A stretch of DNA of 8,988 bases from Jatrophihabitans sp. (GCA_025966255.1 JAOPVG010000450.1:1-8988), one strand, 5' to 3'. Counted from the stretch's first letter, positions 1-5,931 are shown. A program made the numbers and translations. The notes: generated by a model from the letters alone, not told the origin.

Positions 1-132
1 CAGGGCCGGGACCACGCGGATCCCCGCGTCGTCGCGGGTCGCCAGCAGGTGACCGTCGCGGACGTACTGATGCACGCGCGTCACCGGAACGTCGAGCGCC
101 TCCGCCACGGCCGGGATCGTCAGCACCTCCAT
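1..132 (-). CDS. Rv2175c-like helix-turn-helix DNA-binding protein (partial, N-terminal 44 codons)
   Basis: The reading frame runs from ATG at 132 off the left edge of the window. The visible protein begins MEVLTIPAVAEALDVPVTRV and continues with VHQYVRDGHLLATRDDAGIRVVP. This has the layout of the winged helix-turn-helix of the Rv2175c family (in M. tuberculosis, roughly LPRVAELLGVPVSKVAQQLREGHLVAVRR). Rv2175c is a DNA-binding protein phosphorylated by PknL, and the divergent pknL homologue at 1973 supports the assignment. ATG 132 is the only start available: upstream in frame there are 15 codons with no ATG, GTG or TTG, then a TAG at 178-180 inside a repeat. No good Shine-Dalgarno is present, but CAGGCT lies 7 nt before the ATG. 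Compared with known family members, the N-terminal tail ahead of the helix-turn-helix is nearly absent. The C-terminal domain is outside the window. The family is fairly sure; the target genes are unknown. Confidence 0.78.
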   Translation of the reverse strand, partial: MEVLTIPAVAEALDVPVTRVHQYVRDGHLLATRDDAGIRVVPAL

Positions 133-139
133 GCGCTCA

Positions 140-145
140 AGCCTG
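140..145 (-). promoter_or_regulatory. Possible -10 element of the Rv2175c-like gene
   Basis: CAGGCT on the minus strand is one base off TAGGCT. Seven bases (TGAGCGC) separate it from the ATG at 132, the spacing expected for a leaderless transcript. No convincing -35 is seen. It is weaker than the boxes of pknL and aroF, and the gene could instead be read through from the methyltransferase gene upstream. Confidence 0.25.
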
Positions 146-176
146 CCAGACCCGGCGTCCGGGCCGGTGCCCTGTC

Positions 177-228
177 CCTATGGCTCGCTCCGCGAGCGTC
201 GTGCCTATGGCTCGCTCCGCGAGCGTCG
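177..228. repeat. 27-bp tandem repeat, two copies, each with a palindrome
   Basis: The 25-bp unit starting CCTATGGCTCGCTCCGCGAG is found identically at 177-201 and 204-228, a period of 27 bp. Each copy holds the inverted repeat GCTCGC-TCC-GCGAGC (183-197 and 210-224), a 6-bp stem with a 3-nt loop. In the second copy CCGCGAG (217-223) can also pair with CTCGCGG (229-235), so two hairpins compete. On the minus strand each unit carries an in-frame TAG (205-207 and 178-180). The first ends the methyltransferase; the second lies upstream of the Rv2175c-like gene. It resembles a REP-like palindromic element or a small replication-slippage duplication. Two units are too few to be a CRISPR array. Confidence 0.85.
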
Positions 229-1035
229 CTCGCGGCCTCCACGCCGGCCAGAGCCGCGTCGACCAGTTGACCGGGCCAGGATGGCGTGGGTCTCGTAGCG
301 GGCGCCGACGTAACCGCCGGCGTCGTCGATCGCCGCACCGACCGCGTCGAGCAGGCGGGTGCGCTGCTCGTCGGGCAGCAGGTGGTGGTCGCTGTAGGTC
401 TGCAGGAGCTCGACCCACTCGTCCCGCGGGTAGACCTGATCCCACGCGTAGTCACACACGACGCGGTCGGAGAAGCCGGCCGCGCCGAGCGACGGCACGT
501 AGGCGTCGCTGCGGGCGTGCCGGCCGCCGAGGTGGCGAGCCGACTCGACGAGCTCCGGCGCCTCGCGCCGGTAGACCTCGGCCATCGCGGTAAGCAGCGG
601 CCCGTCGAGTTGACTCATGTTCCAGAACAGCGCGAGCGTGCCGCCAGGGCGCAGTAGCTGCGCCGCCTTCCGCGCACCCGCGTCCGGATCCAGCCAGTGC
701 CACGCCTGCCCGCTCGTGATCAGGTCGAAGCGGCGCCCGGCGTCGTCCCAGCTCTCGAACGGCGCGACCTCGACGTCGATGCCGTGCCCGCGAGCGACCT
801 CGGCCATGCCGGTGTCGATCTCCACGCCCAGCACCGACAGGCCGCGCTTGGCGAGGAGCCGGGCCGCCTTGCCGGTGCCGCATCCGACGTCGAGGACGTC
901 GCGCGGCTCGCGCGCTACCAGATCGTCGATCAGCGCCTCGGGATACGGCGGGCGGGCGCGGTCGTACTGGGCGGCGATGATGCCGAAGGATTCGGCCCGG
1001 GCCCGGTTGCGGAACATCTCGTGGTCGAGCGGCAC
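205..1035 (-). CDS. Class I SAM-dependent methyltransferase
   Basis: A 276-residue soluble protein with a Rossmann-type methyltransferase fold. Motif I, VLDVGCGTG, is at residues 47-55. The acidic residue after strand beta-2 is in GVEID (70-74, Glu72). A strand-4 region FDLITSGQAWHW is at 103-114, and LRPGGTLALFWN at 128-139. The N-terminal FGIIAAQYDRARPPYP is typical of the Methyltransf_11/25 group that acts on small molecules; the substrate cannot be read from sequence. I chose GTG 1035 because GGAGAG (1050-1045) sits 9 nt upstream and the codon directly follows the TGA of the preceding gene (TGAGTG), which suggests translational coupling. ATG 1017 is the alternative. The last 20 or so residues (about 255-276) are Arg/Gly/Ser-rich, unlike the rest. 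The final residues and the TAG stop are encoded by the 27-bp repeat, so the tail is probably an acquired extension. Fold sure, substrate unknown. Confidence 0.85.
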   Translation of the reverse strand: MPLDHEMFRNRARAESFGIIAAQYDRARPPYPEALIDDLVAREPRDVLDVGCGTGKAARLLAKRGLSVLGVEIDTGMAEVARGHGIDVEVAPFESWDDAGRRFDLITSGQAWHWLDPDAGARKAAQLLRPGGTLALFWNMSQLDGPLLTAMAEVYRREAPELVESARHLGGRHARSDAYVPSLGAAGFSDRVVCDYAWDQVYPRDEWVELLQTYSDHHLLPDEQRTRLLDAVGAAIDDAGGYVGARYETHAILARSTGRRGSGRRGGRERRSRSEP

Positions 1036-1878
1036 TCAGGCAGTCTCTCCACCGCCCACCCGCCACATCTCATCGGGGGGCGACGGCGAGCGCAGCGGCT
1101 CCGCGTCGGTGAGCGGCGCGGCTCCGCCACTGAAACTCACCAGCGGCTCTCCGGCATGCACGGTGCGCGGGAAGGATGCCCCCGCTGCGGCGCGCCGCAC
1201 CTCGGTGAGCGGCAGCGCGGTGCCCGACGCGGCGAACACAACGTTGCCGAACCGGCGGCCCTTGAGCACGGCGGGATCCGCCACGACGAGCACCGACGGC
1301 AGCTCGGCTCGCAGCGTGACTGCGAGCCGCCGGGTGTAGGTCACCGGCGGCCCGTCCGCCACGTTCGCGAGAAACACCCCGTTCGGGCGCAGGACACGCG
1401 CGACGTCAGCAATGAACTCGCGACTGGTCAACTCCGGCGGCACGCGGCCGCCCTGGAACGCGTCGAGCACGACGACGTCGGCGCTCTTGTCGGCCAGCGC
1501 CGCGACACCGGCGCGGCCGTCGACGGGCCGGATCCGCACCCGACTGCCGCGCGGGAGCGGTAGCCGCGCCCGAACGAGCGCGGTGAGCCCGGCATCCGGC
1601 TCGAGCACGATCTGCGGCGATCCGGGCCGGGTGACCGCCACGTAGCGGGCCAGGGTGCAGGCCCCGCCGCCGATGTGCGTGACCGCCAGCGGACCGGGCG
1701 GCAGCGCGTCCAGTACGTCCGCGAACGCTTGGACGTACTCGAAATCGAGGTAGGTGGGATCGTCCAGGTCGACGTAGGACTGGCGGATCCGGTCGACGAG
1801 CAGCAGCCATCCTCCAGGCCGATCGATGTCCGCCAGCAGCTCCACATTGCCCAGAGCATTGCCCTCGACCCGTGTCAC
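1036..1878 (-). CDS. Spermidine-synthase-like protein (methyltransferase fold)
   Basis: About 280 residues from GTG 1878. Family features are an N-terminal beta region (GGWLLLVDRIRQSYVDLDDP, residues 22-41), PTYLDFEYVQ (41-50), a nucleotide-binding loop THIGGGACTLARY (67-79), an acidic residue after the next strand (Glu93 in VLEPD), and VVVLDAFQGGRVPPELTS (135-152), whose Asp139 sits where true spermidine synthases have the catalytic Asp. The tail SPSPPDE resembles actinobacterial stand-alone spermidine-synthase-like proteins. The GGGDGG loop of genuine SpeE is GGGACT here and no speD or arginine/ornithine decarboxylase is nearby, so polyamine synthesis is doubtful. The frame stays open to 2010, but that would overlap pknL and adds residues with no family resemblance. 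GTG 1878 has TACCGT 7 nt upstream; GTG 1887 is an alternative start. It is the first gene of the minus-strand run toward 1 and is divergent from pknL. Confidence 0.75.
   Translation of the reverse strand: MTRVEGNALGNVELLADIDRPGGWLLLVDRIRQSYVDLDDPTYLDFEYVQAFADVLDALPPGPLAVTHIGGGACTLARYVAVTRPGSPQIVLEPDAGLTALVRARLPLPRGSRVRIRPVDGRAGVAALADKSADVVVLDAFQGGRVPPELTSREFIADVARVLRPNGVFLANVADGPPVTYTRRLAVTLRAELPSVLVVADPAVLKGRRFGNVVFAASGTALPLTEVRRAAAGASFPRTVHAGEPLVSFSGGAAPLTDAEPLRSPSPPDEMWRVGGGETA
1045..1050 (-). promoter_or_regulatory. Ribosome binding site deciding the methyltransferase start
   Basis: GGAGAG on the minus strand lies within the last codons of the spermidine-synthase-like gene, 9 nt before GTG 1035. 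It is one of the few clear Shine-Dalgarno sequences in the window. It is too far from the next in-frame ATG (1017) to serve it, which favours the GTG. Confidence 0.6.
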
Positions 1879-1885
1879 ATCTCCC

Positions 1886-1891
1886 ACGGTA
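1886..1891 (-). promoter_or_regulatory. Possible -10 element of the spermidine-synthase-like gene
   Basis: TACCGT on the minus strand fits TAnnnT and is followed by 7 nt (GGGAGAT) and GTG 1878. This would make the mRNA leaderless. The GGGAG in the spacer is too close to the GTG to be a normal ribosome binding site. Confidence 0.35.
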
Positions 1892-1959
1892 CGGGGCTTC
1901 GCGCCGCCCCATGGAGCCGCTCCTGCGGTGCGGCATCCAGATAACTCGCGGCGCGACCG

Positions 1960-1965
1960 TAGAAT
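1960..1965 (+). promoter_or_regulatory. -10 element of pknL, probably leaderless
   Basis: TAGAAT is a strong -10 hexamer in very GC-rich DNA. Seven bases (CAGCGCC) separate it from GTG 1973, so transcription should begin at or one base before the start codon. No Shine-Dalgarno is present. The bases around 1936-1942 do not resemble TTGACA. Confidence 0.55.
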
Positions 1966-1972
1966 CAGCGCC

Positions 1973-3997
1973 GTGCAGACGGCGGCCACAGACACCCTGG
2001 TCGGCCGCAAGCTCGAGGGTCGCTACCGGATCCTGGACCGTATCGCTCGCGGCGGTATGTCCACCGTGTACGCCGCCGTCGACGAGCGGCTGGACCGGCT
2101 TGTCGCCGTGAAGGTGATGTCGTCGGCGCTGTCGGCCGATCCGGCCTTCAGTGATCGCTTCGCCCGAGAGGCTCGGGCCGCCGCGCGGCTGGCCCACCTC
2201 AACACCGTCTCCGTCTACGACCAGGGCCACGAGGTGGCTCCGGACGGGCATCACGTCTTCCTGGTGATGGAGCTCGTCGAAGGCCGCACGCTGCGCGAAC
2301 TGCTGCGCGAACGCGGCCGGCTGAGCCCCGCCGAAGCCGTCTCGATCATGGAGCCGGTGCTCAGCGCGCTGTCGGCCGCGCACCGCGCCGGGCTCGTGCA
2401 CCGTGACGTCAAGCCGGAGAACATCCTGCTGTCTGACGAAGGCGTGGTGAAGGTGGCCGACTTCGGCCTCGCCCGCGCCGTGGAGTCCGACGTCGCCGCC
2501 ACCCGCACCGGTCTGATGATGGGCACGGTCGCGTATTGCGCGCCGGAGCAGATCAGCAAGGGCAACGCCGATCCGCGTTCGGACGTCTACTCGGCCGGCG
2601 TCGTGTTCTTCGAACTGCTCACCGGGCAGACCCCGTACAAGGGCGATTCGGCGATGAACGTCGCCTACCAGCACGTGCACAACCGGGTCCCGGCGCCGTC
2701 GTCGCGGGTGAAGGGCATCCCGTCCGAGATCGACGAGATCGTGGTGGCCGCCACTGACAGCGATCCGTCGGGACGCCCGTCCGACGCCGGCGCCTTCCTC
2801 GCCGAGGTCGCCGATGTGCGGGCCGAACTCGCCCTGCCGGTCATGCCGGTGCCGCCCCGCGTGCGCACCCGCAAAGCCCAGCGCAGCGACCACCGCGAGC
2901 CCGGCAACAAGACGCCGGACCACGCGACCACCGAACTGCTACGGGCGCGGGCGGACGGTCACGACACCACCGTCGTACCGCGCCACCCCGGGAACGGGGC
3001 GCGCACCGGGCGCCTCGTGCCGCACCAGGACAGCGGGCCGCCGCCACCGGTCGTCATCCCGCCGCCGAAGCAGCGCAAGCAGGTGTCGCAGCGCACCCGC
3101 CGGCGCCGCCGCGCCGTCATCGTGATCCTCTTCGTTCTCGCGCTGGGCCTCGGCTCGTTCTTCGGCGCCAAGGCGTTCATCGAATGGCGTTTCGCGCACG
3201 TGCCGAACGTTGGGGGCAGTACCCAATCGCAGGCCGTGGCGAAGCTGAAGGCCGCCGGCTACCACGTGCGGATCAATCCCGGGCACGAGTTCGACCCGCG
3301 CGTGCCGAAGGACCACGTGCTGAGCACCAACCCGGCCAGCGGCACCCAACTGTCCACCGGCAAGACCGTGACCCTCACGCTCTCCGCCGGACCGCAGATG
3401 TACCAGGTTCCGAACGTCGCCAAGAAGTCCTTCGAAGACGCCACCGCCGGGCTCGGAGCGATCCCGGTCACCGTGTCCCCAACGCCGATCCAGCAATACA
3501 GCGACACGGTTCCCGAGGGCCAGGTCATCTCCACCAAGCCCAAGGCGGGGACGGACGTGCGCCGGGGAGACACGATCACGATCTACGTCTCGAAGGGTCC
3601 GCCGGTCATCCAGGTGCCCTCGATCCAGCAAGGAACCGCCCTGTCGGATGCCGAGAACACGCTGCACCAGGCGAAGTTCAAGACGGAGACCGACCCGCAG
3701 TACAACAACGACGTCCCCAAGGGCGCTGTGATCTCAATCAGCCCGAGCGACACCGCCACGAAGTTCAGCACCATCCGGATCACCGTGTCGAAGGGCCCGG
3801 AGATCGTGAACGTGCCCACCATTGCGGTCGGTACGCCGGCGGCTCAGGCGCAGGACGCCGTACGGCAGGCCGGTCTCACGCCCAAGCTGTCGATCTTCGG
3901 CGGTAGCACGGCCGGCGCGGTGATCGCGATCCTCCCGGCCGCGGGCACGCCCCTCCATGCCGGCGCAACGGTCACCATCTACGTGGTGGGGAGATAG
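1973..3997 (+). CDS. pknL: PknL-type transmembrane Ser/Thr protein kinase with four PASTA domains
   Basis: 674 residues from GTG 1973. The kinase domain (about 17-285) has the Gly-rich loop IARGGMSTVY (24-33), Lys47 in VAVKV, Glu67, catalytic HRDVKPEN (143-150), DFG (163-165), the activation-loop pair Thr177/Thr179 in TRTG, and APE (190-192). It is a complete Hanks-type kinase. A Pro/Thr-rich juxtamembrane stretch (290-370) leads into a basic run RTRRRRR and one membrane segment (about 381-402). Outside are four PASTA repeats at about 408-473, 477-543, 546-608 and 611-673; such repeats bind peptidoglycan fragments or lipid II in related kinases. The divergent Rv2175c-like gene and nearby class II DAHP synthase identify it as PknL rather than PknB. 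M. tuberculosis PknL is shorter (399 residues as I recall) and lacks PASTA; C. glutamicum PknL has it. The frame is open to 1826, but the added residues do not look kinase-like and TAGAAT at 1960 supports GTG 1973. The stop is 35 nt before nfo GTG 4033. Confidence 0.93.
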   Translation: MQTAATDTLVGRKLEGRYRILDRIARGGMSTVYAAVDERLDRLVAVKVMSSALSADPAFSDRFAREARAAARLAHLNTVSVYDQGHEVAPDGHHVFLVMELVEGRTLRELLRERGRLSPAEAVSIMEPVLSALSAAHRAGLVHRDVKPENILLSDEGVVKVADFGLARAVESDVAATRTGLMMGTVAYCAPEQISKGNADPRSDVYSAGVVFFELLTGQTPYKGDSAMNVAYQHVHNRVPAPSSRVKGIPSEIDEIVVAATDSDPSGRPSDAGAFLAEVADVRAELALPVMPVPPRVRTRKAQRSDHREPGNKTPDHATTELLRARADGHDTTVVPRHPGNGARTGRLVPHQDSGPPPPVVIPPPKQRKQVSQRTRRRRRAVIVILFVLALGLGSFFGAKAFIEWRFAHVPNVGGSTQSQAVAKLKAAGYHVRINPGHEFDPRVPKDHVLSTNPASGTQLSTGKTVTLTLSAGPQMYQVPNVAKKSFEDATAGLGAIPVTVSPTPIQQYSDTVPEGQVISTKPKAGTDVRRGDTITIYVSKGPPVIQVPSIQQGTALSDAENTLHQAKFKTETDPQYNNDVPKGAVISISPSDTATKFSTIRITVSKGPEIVNVPTIAVGTPAAQAQDAVRQAGLTPKLSIFGGSTAGAVIAILPAAGTPLHAGATVTIYVVGR

Positions 3998-4032
3998 CCA
4001 CCCGGCCCGCCCGCATCGGTGCCCACATCTCG

Positions 4033-4842
4033 GTGGCGGGTGGGCTGGCGAAGGCATTGCCCAGGGCGGTCGCGGTCGGTGCCGACGTGCTGCAGATCTT
4101 CGTGGCCAATCCGCGGGGATGGGCGCCGCCGGCGGCTGATCCGGCCGGGGATGCCACCTTCGCCGCAACCTGTCACCTGCCGGTGTTCGTCCACGCCCCG
4201 TATCTGCTCAACTTCGGCTCACCGTCGGCTGAGACGCTGGCCCGCTCGACGGAGGCGTTGCGCTTCTCGCTGCAGCGCGGGGCGGCGATCGGTGCCCTCG
4301 GGGTCGTGATGCATGCCGGATCGTCGGTGTTGGGCAATCGGCGCGATGACGCGATCGCGCAGGTGCGCGAGCACGTGCTGCCCGTGCTCGACGCCGTGCC
4401 GGACGGTCCGCGACTGCTGGTCGAACCGACCGCGGGCGGTGGCGGAGCGCTCGCGTCGGACGCGGCGTCACTCGGTGCCTATTTGGACGCGCTGGGGCGC
4501 GACCAGCGGATCGGCGTCTGCCTCGACACGTGTCACATGCACGCGGCGGGTCACGACCTGTCGACTCCGAAGTCGTTCCGGGCCGCGTTGCGGGCCTATG
4601 CACGGGCGGCAGGACCCGGCGGCATCGGGCTCATCCACGTCAACGACAGCCGCGACCCGGCCGGCTCGAAGCGCGATCGCCACGAGGCGATCGGGCACGG
4701 CACGATCGGCGCTGACGCATTCTCGGCCCTGTTCACGACGCCGGTGACCCGGCGAGTGCCGATGGTGGTCGAGACCTCGGACACGCAGCACGCCGCCGAC
4801 ATCGCGACCCTGACCGCGCTCCGGACCGCCGCGCTGCTCTGA
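4033..4842 (+). CDS. nfo: Endonuclease IV (AP endonuclease, TIM barrel); start uncertain
   Basis: DNA repair enzyme that cuts 5' of abasic sites, using a three-metal centre. From GTG 4033 the protein has 269 residues. All nine expected metal ligands are present: His54 (VFVHAPY), His94 (VMHAGS), Glu131 (LLVEPTAG), Asp165 and His168 (CLDTCH), His202 (IHVNDS), Asp215 and His217 (DRH), and Glu247 (VVETSD). The start is a problem. The conserved first strand of the family (like IGAHVSAAGG) is encoded upstream as RIGAHIS at 4012-4032, in frame, yet no ATG, GTG or TTG exists in that frame between the stop at 3904-3906 and GTG 4033. GTG 4033 would cut off strand 1 and has no Shine-Dalgarno. The coding sequence probably begins further left, overlapping or abutting the pknL stop. 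It is probably co-transcribed with pknL. Function sure, N-terminus not. Confidence 0.9.
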   Translation: MAGGLAKALPRAVAVGADVLQIFVANPRGWAPPAADPAGDATFAATCHLPVFVHAPYLLNFGSPSAETLARSTEALRFSLQRGAAIGALGVVMHAGSSVLGNRRDDAIAQVREHVLPVLDAVPDGPRLLVEPTAGGGGALASDAASLGAYLDALGRDQRIGVCLDTCHMHAAGHDLSTPKSFRAALRAYARAAGPGGIGLIHVNDSRDPAGSKRDRHEAIGHGTIGADAFSALFTTPVTRRVPMVVETSDTQHAADIATLTALRTAALL

Positions 4843-4866
4843 CCGCTCGGCGGGCGTCGATAGGCT
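4839..4866 (+). promoter_or_regulatory. Promoter of the type I DAHP synthase gene, probably leaderless
   Basis: The -10 TAGGCT at 4861-4866 is followed by 7 nt (GCGGGGC) and ATG 4874. A candidate -35, CTGACC (4839-4844, four of six bases matching TTGACA), lies 16 bp upstream and overlaps the nfo stop codon. This is the best-formed promoter in the window. It implies that the DAHP synthase gene is transcribed separately from pknL-nfo, from an mRNA starting at or next to the ATG. Confidence 0.6.
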
Positions 4867-4873
4867 GCGGGGC

Positions 4874-5905
4874 ATGGTCATCGTCATGGCGCCGGGCGCG
4901 ACGGACAGCGACGTCGCCAACGTCGTCACCCACATCGAGGCCCACACCGGGCAGGCGTTCGTCAGTCGCGGCGTGATGCGCACGATCATCGGCGTCGTTG
5001 GCAGCGAGGACGTGCTCGAGACGCTCGACGCCGACGGACTCCCGGGCGTTGCCGAAACCATGCGCATCACGGCGCCGTACAAGCTGGTGTCGGCGCAGAA
5101 CCACGCCAAGCGCACCACGATCCGGGTCGGTGGCGTGCCGATCGGCCCGGACACGTTCACCCTCATCGCCGGCCCGTGCGCGGTGGAGACGGCCGAGCAG
5201 ACCCTCGAGTCGGCCCGCATGGCCAAGCGGGCCGGCGCCACCCTGCTGCGTGGCGGCGCCTACAAGCCGCGAACCTCGCCGTACGCCTTCCAAGGGCTGG
5301 GTGTGGACGGCCTGCGCATTCTGGCCGAGGTCCGCGACGAGGTCGGACTACCGGTGGTCACCGAGATCGTGGATGCCGCCGATGTGGACGTGGTGGCCGA
5401 GCACGTCGACATGCTCCAGGTCGGCACCCGCAACATGCAGAACTTCGGCCTCTTGCAGGCCGTCGGCTCGGCCGGCAAGCCGGTGATGCTCAAACGCGGA
5501 CTCACTGCCACCTACGAGGAGTGGCTGATGGCCGCCGAGTACATCGCCCAGCGCGGCAACCTCGACATCGTGCTGTGCGAGCGCGGCGTCCGCTCCTTCG
5601 AGCCGGCCATCCGCAACATGCTCGATGTGTCGGCGGTGCCGATGATGCAGCGGCTCTCGCACCTGCCAGTGATCATCGATCCGTCCCACGCCGGTGGGCG
5701 CCGCGATCTCGTCGTGCCGCTCGCCCGGGCCGGCATCGCGGCGGGCGCCGACGGAGTCATGGTCGACGTCCACCCGCACCCGGAGTCCGCGCTCTGCGAC
5801 GGCGCGCAGGCCCTGGTCGGCGACGTGCTGGACGAACTGGCGCAGGCCGTCGCGACGATCCCGCCGCTGCTCGGCCGCACGTCGGCCGCGCATCTGGCCG
5901 GCTGA
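4874..5905 (+). CDS. aroF: 3-deoxy-7-phosphoheptulonate (DAHP) synthase, type I-beta with N-terminal regulatory domain
   Basis: 343 residues. It condenses phosphoenolpyruvate and erythrose 4-phosphate to DAHP, the first step of the shikimate pathway to aromatic amino acids, in the cytosol. Residues 1-66 form a ferredoxin-like domain (VIVMAPGATDSDV ... TMRI) that in the Thermotoga enzyme gives feedback control by Tyr/Phe. The barrel begins near residue 80. Visible motifs are IAGPCAVE (98-105, metal ligand Cys102), LLRGGAYKPRTSPYAFQG (124-141), LQVGTRNMQN (181-190), VMLKRGL (204-210), IIDPSHAGGRRD (267-278, His272) and MVDVHPHPESALCDG (296-310, Asp309). The Glu ligand at position 298 of the Thermotoga enzyme is Asp here. 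ATG 4874 is chosen for the family's usual N-terminus and for TAGGCT 7 nt upstream. A second, unrelated DAHP synthase lies at 7793-8988 on the other strand. The stop codon is inside the hairpin at 5897-5925. Confidence 0.94.
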   Translation: MVIVMAPGATDSDVANVVTHIEAHTGQAFVSRGVMRTIIGVVGSEDVLETLDADGLPGVAETMRITAPYKLVSAQNHAKRTTIRVGGVPIGPDTFTLIAGPCAVETAEQTLESARMAKRAGATLLRGGAYKPRTSPYAFQGLGVDGLRILAEVRDEVGLPVVTEIVDAADVDVVAEHVDMLQVGTRNMQNFGLLQAVGSAGKPVMLKRGLTATYEEWLMAAEYIAQRGNLDIVLCERGVRSFEPAIRNMLDVSAVPMMQRLSHLPVIIDPSHAGGRRDLVVPLARAGIAAGADGVMVDVHPHPESALCDGAQALVGDVLDELAQAVATIPPLLGRTSAAHLAG

Positions 5906-5925
5906 GGCGCAGCGCCCCAGCCGGC
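5897..5925. terminator. Bidirectional terminator-like hairpin at a convergent gene junction
   Basis: Bases 5897-5909 pair with 5913-5925 around a 3-nt loop (CAG). This is a 13-bp GC-rich stem with a single mismatch (5905 with 5917) for the plus-strand RNA; in the minus-strand RNA the same position forms a G-U pair, so the stem is unbroken. It begins 8 nt before the aroF stop ends and lies 6 nt beyond the TAA of the minus-strand membrane protein gene. There is only a short TTT (5931-5933) on the plus side and no U-tract on the minus side, as is common for actinobacterial terminators. Confidence 0.6.
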
Positions 5926-5931
5926 GCCGCT

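Larger units (their letters stand above)
1879..1972. promoter_or_regulatory. Divergent promoter region between the spermidine-synthase-like gene and pknL
   Basis: These 94 bp separate two divergent start codons. Toward pknL, TAGAAT lies at 1960-1965. Toward the minus-strand gene, TACCGT lies at 1891-1886. Both sit 7 nt before their GTG starts. A short palindrome, GGAGC-C-GCTCC, is at 1913-1923 near the middle and could be a protein site, but at this GC content it could also be chance. No convincing -35 hexamers are seen. Because the starts are so close, a regulator bound here could affect both genes. Confidence 0.5.

Noticed and set aside
177..228. CRISPR array
   Set aside because: There are only two units, spaced by 2 bp with no spacers, and no cas genes.
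697..1563. A 288-codon open frame on the plus strand opposite both methyltransferase-fold genes
   Set aside because: The minus-strand genes have clear motifs; this one is Arg/Gly/His-rich with no recognisable motif.
1036..1878. A true spermidine synthase (speE)
   Set aside because: The cofactor loop differs from SpeE and no polyamine pathway genes are nearby.
1913..1923. Palindrome GGAGC-C-GCTCC as an operator for the Rv2175c-like protein
   Set aside because: It is short and may be chance in GC-rich DNA; no second site was found. It is kept only as a note under the divergent promoter region.
1826..1972. A longer N-terminus for PknL (49 extra codons)
   Set aside because: The added residues have no kinase character, and the TAGAAT box at 1960-1965 would lie inside the coding region.
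1879..2010. A longer N-terminus for the spermidine-synthase-like protein
   Set aside because: It would overlap the pknL start and consists of residues with no similarity to the family.
1406..2923. A 505-codon open frame on the minus strand across pknL and the spermidine-synthase-like gene
   Set aside because: It is antisense to clear coding sequence, rich in Arg, His and Gly as GC-rich shadow frames are, and shows no family features.
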